This document shows, in pieces, positions 1 through 7,609 of a stretch of DNA of 12,152 nt. Each line of letters starts with the position of its first letter. Position 1 is the first letter of the stretch. The DNA comes from Gammaproteobacteria bacterium. Lineage in GTDB: Bacteria; Pseudomonadota; Gammaproteobacteria; Pseudomonadales; Azotimanducaceae. The stretch lies in assembly GCA_026706425.1 (NCBI GenBank), contig JAPOYW010000602.1:1-12152 (forward strand), in the 5' to 3' direction. A model generated the notes under the pieces. The model ran no database searches, was not told where the DNA came from, and was given only the letters and a program-made list of their open reading frames with translations. Position numbers and translations under genes: made by a program.

Positions 1-160
1 CGTAGGCGGTGCATTGTGACCATATGTCACGCCAAATCCGAGACGGCACACTAGCGTCCTTGAGGTTCTCATCCCTACAAGTTGAGCAAGCTTGGGCAAA
101 GGGCGTAGGGGTTACGCTATGGTGCCCGCTAGGATCCGCCGTCGCCGGGATAACGTGGAA

Positions 161-187
161 CGGGACGGGACAAGCCCGTCCCCTACG
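161..187. repeat. 27-bp palindromic intergenic repeat, copy 1
   Basis: The core is a perfect hairpin with 8-base arms gggacggg and cccgtccc around the loop acaag, followed by cctacg. The same 27 bases recur without mismatch at 9627-9653 in the same orientation, and identity ends at once on both sides. This copy lies 8 bases beyond the stop codon of the minus-strand sigma factor gene. No T-run follows on either strand, so it is not a classical intrinsic terminator. It resembles a REP-type extragenic palindrome; roles in mRNA 3' end protection or as a mobile REP element are inference. Confidence 0.8.
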
Positions 188-195
188 GCGGAGGG

Positions 196-2244
196 CTACA
201 ACGCTTGGTTGCCCATCTGCGGGTACTGCACCGGAAACAGGGTGGATAGCAGACGCCTTGCATCCCCGCGAACGTCGATGCCGTTCACGTCGACGATCTC
301 GTCGGCGGTTTCGCAGCCGAGCAATAGCTGGGCGATGGCTTGATCGCCAATGATCGCATGGTCCGATTGCACCGTGGGTGCGTCGTCAATCGTCACTCCC
401 TCGTCCCCGAAGTCGATGGTCACGCGTTCGGTTGCCGCCTGGTCCAGAAGGACGACGGTCAGTGGGCCGCGCCACTCCGCTAGGGCCGAAGCCATCAACC
501 GTGCGTGCAACATTGGGCCAAGCTTGCCGAGCACCGACGTCAAATTGACGATCCGTACCACGTACCAACGCGCCTTTCCGAGCCGCGTCCCGGTCGCCAG
601 GCGGCAGGAACCCATCTGACGCAGCTTCGTGCCAACGGCGCTCTTGTAGTGCAGCCGGTCGAACAGCACCTCGTCGCACTCCCAGGCTTCGGCGATGGCG
701 CGGATCACGGCGAGACAGGTGTCCGCTTCACCGGCGACTTCATCCACCCAGAGGGGAGCGTCGTTTGCGACGATGCATTCCAGCTCATTGCCCAGACGCG
801 TCGCGAGAACGCGTGTCGAGTTCGACCGCAGACGCCAGCGGCGACCGTCGTCGAGGACATCTAGCACCGGATCGGCGAGCCGGACATCGTCTGGCCAGTC
901 GGGCGCATCGAGCAGCACATCTGCATCGCCTGCATCGAGTCGAGACACGTCGACGATAGGCAACGTGAATCGAAGATCGGGGCTCACGCTCACATAGCCG
1001 TCGGCGGATCCACCTTTGTCTCCCTGCCCGTTCCAAGCGTGGGCGATGAACAAGCCCGGGTGCTTGTTTCGACGATAGGTCGGACGACGGACGGTACCGG
1101 TGAGCGTTGCGTGGCTGTCGTTGAACGCGGCGGCAAGGTCGTCCCGGTGAACGGCCTCGATTCGTTCGAGATCGGGAGTCGGCCCGCTCGGCAGATCGCT
1201 GGTGGCCACGCGCCACACCAGTGCGCGCCAGCCTAGCGTGAAGCCGCTGTCTAGCCAGAAAGCTTCGTCGTCGAATGTCACCGCCATGTCGTAGCCTGAC
1301 TCGTGCATCGCGCAGACCGCGTCCACGTACGCGGGCGCCAGTACGTCCTCGCGGTTACCGAAGTCGGGGTCCAGCACGTCGCCGTTGAATCCGCACGCCC
1401 GGACCTGGGCCGATCCGATCCGCAGCGTAAGGTCGTAGGCGTTGACGGCGCCCACCAGCCTTTCCGCTCCGTTTTCGCGGATGAACGCCGCGCGCGACAC
1501 CCGCCAGTCGGCGTGACTGTCCGACAGCCGCCCCGCCCGCCACTCTCTCCGGCTCGGATGGTCCTCGGCTTCGAACAGGCTGTAGATCGCCGGCGCGTCT
1601 GCGGTGCGGTCGGGCGCCGCCAGGCGCAGCACGCGTTCGCTGAAGACGTCGTCCCGGGATGGACGTTTCTCGTGCAGGAAGTCCTCGGTCATCTTTGCCA
1701 TTCTCCTCTTCAGTGCTGATCTGGCGTCGTGCAGGCGTTTCTTGATCGTGGTAAGCGGGAGTCCGAGAAACGCCGCGACGTCGGGTCCCGACATGTCGCT
1801 CATGTAGTACAACATGACCGCCTCGCGCTGGGCCGCTGGCAACGCTGCCACGGCCCGCTGCACACAGGCGCCGATCTCGTCGACGGCCCTGGCCTCGTCC
1901 GGTGTTTCGCGGTCGTCGATCAGACTGTCGTCCCCCGGAAACACAAGCTCGGCGTGCCGTCGCCGCCGGATGCGGTCGCAGTGCTTGAACACGATGGTAC
2001 GCAGCCAACCGACGAAGGTCGCGGGTTCGCGCAGCTGCCCGAGGTTGCGGACCATCGTCACTAGGGACTCCTGGGCGGCGTCTTCGGCTAGGTGATAGTC
2101 GCCGAGCAACGAGAAGGCATAGGCCACAGTCACATCCTGGAATCGGAGGACAAGATTGCGCAAGGCCTCCGGTTCACCTGCTTGGGCGGCCAGGATGTCC
2201 GACTTGAGCGCGTCCGTCGCGGCGAAGGGATTTCCCTTGTGCAT
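196..2244 (-). CDS. ECF sigma factor with Eis-like (GNAT + SCP2-like) C-terminal extension
   Basis: This is a sigma-70 family extracytoplasmic-function factor with a very long tail. Numbered from an upstream GTG at 2289 (697 residues), region 2 spans about 40-112 (with LAEDAAQESLVTMVRN and FVGWLRTIVFKHCDRIRRRR) and region 4 about 140-200 (ALPAAQREAVMLYYMSDMS, then the HTH GLPLTTIKKRLHDAR). A typical ECF factor ends near residue 200. Here about 490 more residues follow. The 265-365 part resembles a GNAT fold of the Eis group (ERLVGAVNAYDLTLRIG, then SGYDMAVTFDDEAFWLDSGF), and the 583-690 part resembles an SCP2-like domain ending FPVQYPQMGN. The usual RGxGxA acetyl-CoA loop is degenerate (DFGNREDVLAPA), so it may sense rather than acetylate. 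I chose the ATG at 2244 because GGGA lies 6 bases upstream, whereas the GTG at 2289 has no clear Shine-Dalgarno. The sigma part is certain; the extension is assigned from sequence resemblance only. Confidence 0.85.
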   Translation of the reverse strand: MHKGNPFAATDALKSDILAAQAGEPEALRNLVLRFQDVTVAYAFSLLGDYHLAEDAAQESLVTMVRNLGQLREPATFVGWLRTIVFKHCDRIRRRRHAELVFPGDDSLIDDRETPDEARAVDEIGACVQRAVAALPAAQREAVMLYYMSDMSGPDVAAFLGLPLTTIKKRLHDARSALKRRMAKMTEDFLHEKRPSRDDVFSERVLRLAAPDRTADAPAIYSLFEAEDHPSRREWRAGRLSDSHADWRVSRAAFIRENGAERLVGAVNAYDLTLRIGSAQVRACGFNGDVLDPDFGNREDVLAPAYVDAVCAMHESGYDMAVTFDDEAFWLDSGFTLGWRALVWRVATSDLPSGPTPDLERIEAVHRDDLAAAFNDSHATLTGTVRRPTYRRNKHPGLFIAHAWNGQGDKGGSADGYVSVSPDLRFTLPIVDVSRLDAGDADVLLDAPDWPDDVRLADPVLDVLDDGRRWRLRSNSTRVLATRLGNELECIVANDAPLWVDEVAGEADTCLAVIRAIAEAWECDEVLFDRLHYKSAVGTKLRQMGSCRLATGTRLGKARWYVVRIVNLTSVLGKLGPMLHARLMASALAEWRGPLTVVLLDQAATERVTIDFGDEGVTIDDAPTVQSDHAIIGDQAIAQLLLGCETADEIVDVNGIDVRGDARRLLSTLFPVQYPQMGNQAL

Positions 2245-2300
2245 GGCGTTTCCCGATCCCACGTCGTACGACTTGCGACTAAGACCCACCGGGGACGAAA

Positions 2301-2340
2301 TTGGATACTTGCGCGCCTTTCACGGGCTGGTTGGATAGTT
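2301..2340 (-). promoter_or_regulatory. Direct repeat pair upstream of the sigma factor gene
   Basis: On the plus strand ttggatactt (2301-2310) and ttggatagtt (2331-2340) match at 9 of 10 positions and begin exactly 30 bases apart, about three helical turns. They lie between the PIN gene stop and the sigma factor start, 57-96 bases upstream of the ATG at 2244. The spacing suits binding of two regulator protomers on one DNA face, or a tandem promoter element of an autoregulated ECF factor. No -35/-10 pair is convincing here, so function is inferred from position and spacing only. Confidence 0.3.
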
Positions 2341-2360
2341 CAAGGCGATGGCGGGCCCGT

Positions 2361-2936
2361 TCACCGCGGCGTGGTGTGAGAGAGGACTTCCGCAGACATC
2401 GTGTTCAAGCCGGCCTGCCGCAAGGTAGCGATGTGCTCTTCGTGCGAGACGGGGGGATTTCGCAGTCGGGCCCGGACACGCTCCAGTGCTTCCAGGAACC
2501 GACCTGGCGACTCTCGGCAGAGCCGGGTCAAGAAACCGTCGGGATGTTCTGCAACAAGCCCGAGAGGGGCAAGCGCCGGTGTCGGAAAGTGCTTGAGACT
2601 GACGGTTAGTATGACGGCCGCACCGCCGCGTTTCGCTGCGGCGACGACGTGTCGGTCGTCGGGATCAGGTAATTGAATCGCGGACACCAAGTCCTCGAAA
2701 CCCGAGACGAGGGCATCGCGGACGTGTGCGTCCATAAGCCGGCGGGTGCGCTCGAGGCGGGCGACCTCAATGTCCGGACGGTCTCGCAGCAATGCACGGA
2801 TCCATTCATCGTGAACGGCATTGGACCACTTCGCCTGATAGCAGTCCGATACCGCCAGTTCGAGCAGAAGATCGCGCAGCGGTGCCGGATAAAGGACGGA
2901 GGCGTCGAGAAACGCAACGGTGACCGTCAAGGTCAA
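2361..2936 (-). CDS. PIN-domain toxin (VapC-like ribonuclease family)
   Basis: This 191-residue protein has the PIN (PilT N-terminus) layout of metal-dependent RNases. Visible acidic positions are D11 (AFLDASVLYPAPLRD), E44 (HDEWIRALLRDRP) and the cluster LPDPDDRHVVAAA (D91, D93, D94), followed by VILTVSLKHFP at 108-118. The C-terminal part (GLVAEHPDGFLTRL, RARLRNPP) is typical of the PIN family encoded just after excisionase-type HTH antitoxins. The start is a TTG at 2936 whose last two bases are the first two of the upstream TGA stop (shared TTGA), so translation is probably coupled; a second TTG lies two codons later. The upstream gene's C-terminus looks like the cognate antitoxin, fused to a restriction enzyme. 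If intact, the toxin would cleave RNA in the cytoplasm when released. RNA target unknown. Confidence 0.88.
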   Translation of the reverse strand: MTLTVTVAFLDASVLYPAPLRDLLLELAVSDCYQAKWSNAVHDEWIRALLRDRPDIEVARLERTRRLMDAHVRDALVSGFEDLVSAIQLPDPDDRHVVAAAKRGGAAVILTVSLKHFPTPALAPLGLVAEHPDGFLTRLCRESPGRFLEALERVRARLRNPPVSHEEHIATLRQAGLNTMSAEVLSHTTPR

Positions 2937-3157
2937 TAGCCCATGTCGAGTTCCTGGGCGTCGGCGGCAAGTTCGTCAAGCGCCCGGCGACGTGCCTCAT
3001 CCGTCCGGTTCTTGTAACGGAGCACATCGGCGAAACGCAGGCGTCGGTGCGTTCCGACCTTGTGGAAGGGAACGGTGCCTGTTTCGAGAAGCCCGACGAC
3101 GAAGGGACGCGAGACGTTGAGAAAATCGGCCGCTTGTTCGGTCGTCAGTTCTGCGTC
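2933..3157 (-). other. Excisionase-family HTH (antitoxin-like) domain at the C-terminus of the restriction enzyme
   Basis: This marks residues 1465-1539 of the fused enzyme. The stretch ELTTEQAADFLNVSRPFVV, then ETGTVPFHKVGTHRRLRFAD and VLRYKNRTDEARRRALDELA, ending ELDMGY, has the pattern of MerR/excisionase-type DNA-binding antitoxins (AlpA-like fold, PF12728 type) that precede PIN toxins. Free-standing members of this family are, from my knowledge of them, about 140-150 residues with a further N-terminal portion; only the HTH part and C-terminal tail are kept here. The preceding LAGWRRRLAAEPTITNR looks like a natural restriction enzyme terminus, suggesting the domain was appended to a complete enzyme. 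Neutralisation of the PIN protein by this tail is inferred from gene order and family resemblance. Confidence 0.8.
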
Positions 3158-6100
3158 CTTGCGAAACACCTCGTTGGCGGCATGCCTGTTGGTGATTGTC
3201 GGCTCGGCAGCTAGGCGACGTCTCCAGCCCGCCAGGAGCATCGGTTCGACGCCGCACGCCAGTGCCGCCGCATCGTCGATGATCCTGCGGGCTTCACACC
3301 CCTCTGCTTGCTTCATGGGCAGGAGTTCTATGTCGCACACCTTGTCGTAAGCAACTCTCAGCTTCCGCCACGCCGGATTGCCGGGTTTAGGAATCCGGAC
3401 TTCCCGAAGATGCGTCAGCTGCCATGTGGGATAGGTCAATTTTTGTGCCCGACGGTTGAGGAGCATCAACCTAGCTGGGGTCGAGTTCCACCATGCGGCG
3501 AGAGCTTTCTGTCGGTCTTCGTCAGGTACGGTGATCGGCACCCACCACCCAAAAGAGCGTTTTGCCGACCATACGCCCGTAAGGCGTCCACCGATGGTGT
3601 CGAGGCGCATTGGGACGAGCATGTGGCCACGCAATCGTTCGTTGTCCCCGATCAGACGCTCCATCTTCCGCCGACGACCACGCCTTGGGACGTACCAGAC
3701 GTCAGGCTCGGCCCTGATCGTCCGGCGTAGCGCTTCGCTAACTGAGTGGTATCCCGGTATGGCTCCAGGAACATCCCCGTCTCCGACTTGGTAGGCGTCT
3801 TGGACACTTCGCCCGGTTGGACCGAAGTTGTAACGGAGTCCCACGGGCTCCAGCTGTGCGTTCGCCTCTAGCTGCCGCGCCGCCTCCGCAAGCGTTCCGT
3901 CGTACCACTGAACCGGCGTCCAGTCGCCGGAACGCACCCGATCCGCAGGCCAGTGGTGGACGTTGCCCCACTCGCCGGGATTGCCGGACGAGATGGCCTC
4001 CGCCGCTTCGACGGCTTCCGTCGCACTCTGCGGCATTCGCGCCAGAGACACGAACTCCGTAGCTGGTCGCTCGCCGCCGGGCCAACGCCTACAGATCAAC
4101 AGGCATTCGTGGATGCTCGTGTTCTCGGAGAAGTTGATCCGCTTCGGGTCGTGGGTCGTGACGATGCGTTCGACGTGGAAGCGCTCGGCGATGAAGCGCC
4201 GTTCGTCGAGGCCGGAAGCGCCGATGCAGGCGGTGGCCGGCAGCACCTTGGCCAGGACGCCTCGCTCGGACTTCAGGAGCTGGTCCGCGAGGGGCGTGAA
4301 AAAAGTGCGGATGCTGTTGGTCGTAATCACGCCGCCCGCTGCCGGGTCCGTATTCTGCAGGCGATCCCGGATGTCGATCTCGTTCGCCTGCATGCCCTTG
4401 ACCGCCTCGGGACCGAACTTGCGGCCTCGCTTGCGGTTGTCCGTGAACGGCGCGTTCATGATCACCGCGTCGACGTCCCGCAGCGGAAACCGGACCACCT
4501 CGCTTTCGTTGACCTGCTCGGCTTCGAAGTCGCCCAGCGAATGTCTGGGCCGTGCCCTCTCGATCAGGTCGATCCGGTCCGCTCCGGCGTTCAGAATCTC
4601 CAACGACCCTGCCTTGAACGTTCCGTCGGCCTGAGGACCGTGAGGCATATTCAGGAGGTTCATCCGCGCGTAGTCCACCGTCGGCGCCCCGAGAGTGAGG
4701 TTGCAGGCGGCAAGCTGGATCGCGTGCTGGTTGATGTCGAGGCCGCACAGCACGTCCTCCACCAGTTTCCTGTGAAGCGCGTTCCGCTCGTCCCGATCCA
4801 AACCCTTCGACTCGGCCATTCGGGCGATGATCGCGCGCAGCGATGCCATCAGCAGCGTCCCGGTTCCGCACGCGGGATCGATGATCCTCAGCCGCGACAC
4901 GGATTCGGCATCGGCCCAGTCGACGAAGTCCTCGCCGAGCGCGAGCCGCGCCAGCATCACGGCCGACAGGTTGTTGGTGTAGAACGCGCCGTCGCTCCTC
5001 GCCGAGCCCAGAATGCGGTGGTACAGCGGTCCCGCGTGGTCGTAGCCGAGTTCGCTCAGCGAGTCCGCGACGCGGTTCGCGCATTCGGCGAGCGTCCGGA
5101 TGACGTCGTTGACAGCCCGGCTGTCCTGCAACGCGGCGAGCACGCCGAGGGCGGGCCGGAACACCGGCGCGTAGTCCTTCTCGAGAATGGCCTCCCAGGC
5201 GATCGCCAGGACCTCCCGGGGATTGCCCGCGCCGGCGACCTTGTCCAGCCGCACGATGGTCCTCATCTCCGGTTCGTCCCGCAGGCGACGCTGAAGCAGG
5301 CAGGCGTTGCAGAGCATGAGCGCCGCCACGGTGCAGATGCCCTTCGCCCCGCCGTCGTCTTCGGCGACCAGGCCGAGCGCGTCGCCGAGGGGGCCTTCCA
5401 TTGCCTCGTCCTGAAGTACGGCGCTTGCGTGCCCGACCACGTCCGCGATCTCGTCCGCGACGATCTGGCCGGGCCTGCCGAGCCCGGATGCGGCGGCGAC
5501 ATGCGCGTAGATGCCCTGTTCCGCCTCCTGCAAGTCCAACTGGAACTGGTAGTCCCCTCGACCTTCGCCCGCCTCCGAGCCGGCGCGACCCTCCTGCGGC
5601 GCTCTCCCGCGAGTGGACTGCTCGTAGACCTTGACGAAGTTCGCCGGAGACTCGGCGAGGCGACCGTCGTGGGCCTGCAGAGCCCGCAGCACCCGGCCCA
5701 CCGTCTGGTAGCCCTCCGTGCCCCGCATCAGCGATGCGGCCACGTCGCTTCCGGGCTCGACGACGACCGGGACGATGATGTAGCCGAAGCGCTTGCCGGG
5801 CGCCTTGCGCATCACGCGGCCCACGGCCTGCACGACATCGACCTGGCTGTCGCGGGGATCGAGGAACGCCACCGCGTCGAGCGACGGCACGTCCACGCCC
5901 TCCGTGAACAGCTTGACGTTGCAGACGATGCGGCACTCGCCGTCGCGCTCGGCTTGGCCCAGGGTGCGAAGCTCCTGGTTCCGCTGGAGTGCGCTGGCCG
6001 ACGCGTCGAGATGCACGGCGGCGACCTTCATGGCCCGGTCGTCCGCCATCCGGCGGGTGGTCGCCCGCAGGACTTCGGGCTCCATCAGGGCCTGCGCGTA

Positions 6101-7552
6101 CCATTTGGAGCGCAGGATCGTGTTGGAGAACGCCATCGTGCGCGGGAGCTTGCCCGGCTGCTCGAGTGCCTTGCCCTCGGTAACGCCGTTCACCGCCAGC
6201 GAGACCCCCAGGACGCGCGTCATGTCGTTGGTCGTCGGCGCGCGCTTGCCTCTTCCGGCGCCTTCGATCCCTTCGAGACGCCGCCGCAGGCCCGGCGTGA
6301 CGCTTGCCTGGCTGACCCCGAGGACGATCACCCGGTAGTCGGAGAGCATCGCGTGCTCCACGGCCTTCTTGAACGGCAGGCGGTGGAGTTCCGGCCCGTA
6401 CACCGCCTGATCGCCCATGTCGACCACGTCGACGCCCCTTTCCGCGAGCTTGGCCTTAGAGCTGTGCGTGTAGATCCGGGGCGTGGCGGTCATGTAGAGG
6501 CGTTTTCGGGCGTGCAGCCGTGCGGCCTCGTGGAACTCCTGGAAGTCGACCGTCGACCGACCCCTCCCGTTCACCCTGGCGCCGGTCGTTCGGTGTGCTT
6601 CGTCGGCGATGGCGAGGTCGAACGCCGGCGCGCCGTGCGCTGCCTGCGCTTCCGTCACCCGTCCCAGCGAGTGGTAGGTGCAGAACACCACACGCGTAGC
6701 GCCCTCGCCATCGAGCGGACGGGCGATCTCGACAGGGTCCGTGGACACGGGGCACTCGAGCTCGGAGATCCGGATGTCCTCGTTCTCGCTGCGGCCGCCC
6801 GCAGTCTGGTCCGAGCACACCACGATGCAGTTGAGCTTGCGCGTCGTCTGGCGGAGCCACTCGCGCCTCGCTTGCGATACCAATGCGATCGTAGGTGCCG
6901 CGAAGAGAATCCGTCCGCCGTCCTCGACGATTTGCTCGGCGACTCGCAGCGCCGTGAAGGTCTTGCCCGTTCCGCACGCCATTACGAGACGGCCCCGTTC
7001 GTGGTTCGAGAGGCCTGCGACAGCGTCCTCGATCGCTTCGAGCTGGAGGTGCCACGGATCCTGGACAGGCCGTTTGGCGTCCTGCTCTTCGACCTGGATG
7101 CCGAGCAGCTGCCGGAAGTCGATCTGGGTGATTTGGGGATGGGCGTCTACGATGGCCCGTTCCGCGTTGGGCCCCCACCGGCACGTCGCCACGATCCAGC
7201 GCAGGCGGAACACCGGCTGCTGCGAACCGCCCAGGAACTTGTCGATCTCGCCTTTCCCGAGGGTCCGCCCCTCGTCGTAGCACTTGCACTGGATGGCGAC
7301 CCACTCGCCGGAGGTCCGTCGCGCGACGAGGTCGACTCCGATGTCGCGGCCGTCGAGTCCGGTCAGTTCCTCCCGCTCCGGCCAGTCCGGCCATCGCCAG
7401 ACTTCATCGACCTCGAACTCGGGCCGCTGAAGTGCGATCCGCATGAACAGCTGCTCGAACCAGCGGCCCTTCTCGGATTCGTCGCGGCTCTCGGCGCGGA
7501 TTCGGTCGAGGATGGCACCGGCGGCGGGTCTGCCGCCGAAGTCGAAGGTCAT
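2933..7552 (-). CDS. Single-chain Type ISP-like restriction-modification enzyme fused to an excisionase-type HTH antitoxin domain
   Basis: This 1539-residue enzyme would cut and methylate DNA in one polypeptide. Domains in order: an Mrr-like nuclease at about 25-150 (D70/D74 and Q88-C-K90 in WVAIQCKCY); an SF2 helicase with Walker A MACGTGKT (191-198), DEAH (317-320), MTATP (354-358), TEGVDVPSLDAVAFLDP (550-566) and QAVGRVMR (575-582); a linker; and a gamma-class adenine-N6 methyltransferase with GAFYTN (855-860), motif I DPACGTGTLL (892-901) and motif IV NAPF (1033-1036), where the usual form is NPPY/F. A target recognition region covers about 1160-1450. This order and length match Type ISP enzymes such as LlaGI and LlaBIII. 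Residues 1466-1539 are an extra HTH domain like antitoxins of the excisionase family. The fusion is in frame, with no stop or shift at the junction near 1450-1466. The ATG at 7552 has no strong Shine-Dalgarno; a dyad lies 37-54 bases upstream. Confidence 0.9.
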   Translation of the reverse strand: MTFDFGGRPAAGAILDRIRAESRDESEKGRWFEQLFMRIALQRPEFEVDEVWRWPDWPEREELTGLDGRDIGVDLVARRTSGEWVAIQCKCYDEGRTLGKGEIDKFLGGSQQPVFRLRWIVATCRWGPNAERAIVDAHPQITQIDFRQLLGIQVEEQDAKRPVQDPWHLQLEAIEDAVAGLSNHERGRLVMACGTGKTFTALRVAEQIVEDGGRILFAAPTIALVSQARREWLRQTTRKLNCIVVCSDQTAGGRSENEDIRISELECPVSTDPVEIARPLDGEGATRVVFCTYHSLGRVTEAQAAHGAPAFDLAIADEAHRTTGARVNGRGRSTVDFQEFHEAARLHARKRLYMTATPRIYTHSSKAKLAERGVDVVDMGDQAVYGPELHRLPFKKAVEHAMLSDYRVIVLGVSQASVTPGLRRRLEGIEGAGRGKRAPTTNDMTRVLGVSLAVNGVTEGKALEQPGKLPRTMAFSNTILRSKWYAQALMEPEVLRATTRRMADDRAMKVAAVHLDASASALQRNQELRTLGQAERDGECRIVCNVKLFTEGVDVPSLDAVAFLDPRDSQVDVVQAVGRVMRKAPGKRFGYIIVPVVVEPGSDVAASLMRGTEGYQTVGRVLRALQAHDGRLAESPANFVKVYEQSTRGRAPQEGRAGSEAGEGRGDYQFQLDLQEAEQGIYAHVAAASGLGRPGQIVADEIADVVGHASAVLQDEAMEGPLGDALGLVAEDDGGAKGICTVAALMLCNACLLQRRLRDEPEMRTIVRLDKVAGAGNPREVLAIAWEAILEKDYAPVFRPALGVLAALQDSRAVNDVIRTLAECANRVADSLSELGYDHAGPLYHRILGSARSDGAFYTNNLSAVMLARLALGEDFVDWADAESVSRLRIIDPACGTGTLLMASLRAIIARMAESKGLDRDERNALHRKLVEDVLCGLDINQHAIQLAACNLTLGAPTVDYARMNLLNMPHGPQADGTFKAGSLEILNAGADRIDLIERARPRHSLGDFEAEQVNESEVVRFPLRDVDAVIMNAPFTDNRKRGRKFGPEAVKGMQANEIDIRDRLQNTDPAAGGVITTNSIRTFFTPLADQLLKSERGVLAKVLPATACIGASGLDERRFIAERFHVERIVTTHDPKRINFSENTSIHECLLICRRWPGGERPATEFVSLARMPQSATEAVEAAEAISSGNPGEWGNVHHWPADRVRSGDWTPVQWYDGTLAEAARQLEANAQLEPVGLRYNFGPTGRSVQDAYQVGDGDVPGAIPGYHSVSEALRRTIRAEPDVWYVPRRGRRRKMERLIGDNERLRGHMLVPMRLDTIGGRLTGVWSAKRSFGWWVPITVPDEDRQKALAAWWNSTPARLMLLNRRAQKLTYPTWQLTHLREVRIPKPGNPAWRKLRVAYDKVCDIELLPMKQAEGCEARRIIDDAAALACGVEPMLLAGWRRRLAAEPTITNRHAANEVFRKDAELTTEQAADFLNVSRPFVVGLLETGTVPFHKVGTHRRLRFADVLRYKNRTDEARRRALDELAADAQELDMGY

Positions 7553-7588
7553 CTGTCGGTCGTCTATGGCGGCTCTCCGCTTTGTTGC

Positions 7589-7606
7589 GATCGTCCTAAT
7601 ACGATC
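7589..7606. promoter_or_regulatory. Perfect inverted repeat upstream of the restriction-antitoxin gene (candidate operator)
   Basis: The arms gatcgt and acgatc are perfect complements around the 6-base spacer cctaat, giving an 18-bp dyad 37-54 bases before the start codon at 7552. This is where an autoregulatory site would lie, and the encoded enzyme carries an HTH domain of a family whose free members typically repress their own promoters. No strong -35/-10 pair was found nearby; on the minus strand tattag and catact are weak -10 candidates overlapping or next to the dyad. Six-base arms can also arise by chance, so the assignment is tentative. Confidence 0.35.
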
Positions 7607-7609
7607 AGT

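Noticed and set aside
16..30. 15-bp dyad gtgac-catat-gtcac resembling a CRP/FNR-type site
   Set aside because: The spacing between the TGTGA and TCAC halves is one base off the CRP form and no gene start lies downstream within the window, so no function can be assigned.
161..187. Palindromic repeat as a rho-independent terminator of the sigma factor gene
   Set aside because: No T-run follows the stem on the minus strand (gttccacg follows), so it is recorded as a repeat only.
9..353. Plus-strand frames at the left edge
   Set aside because: They overlap the 3' end of the sigma factor gene and the palindromic repeat, and their products are Arg/Ser-rich without structure.
4089..6104. 671-codon minus-strand frame inside the restriction enzyme gene
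   Set aside because: The sequence is Arg/Gly/Pro-rich low-complexity, the +1 shadow of the real frame, with no recognisable motif.
2933..7552. BREX PglX or Type I HsdR as the identity of the large enzyme
   Set aside because: PglX has no nuclease-helicase half, HsdR has no methyltransferase half, and no hsdM/hsdS or brx genes are adjacent; the single-chain nuclease-helicase-methyltransferase order fits Type ISP-like enzymes.
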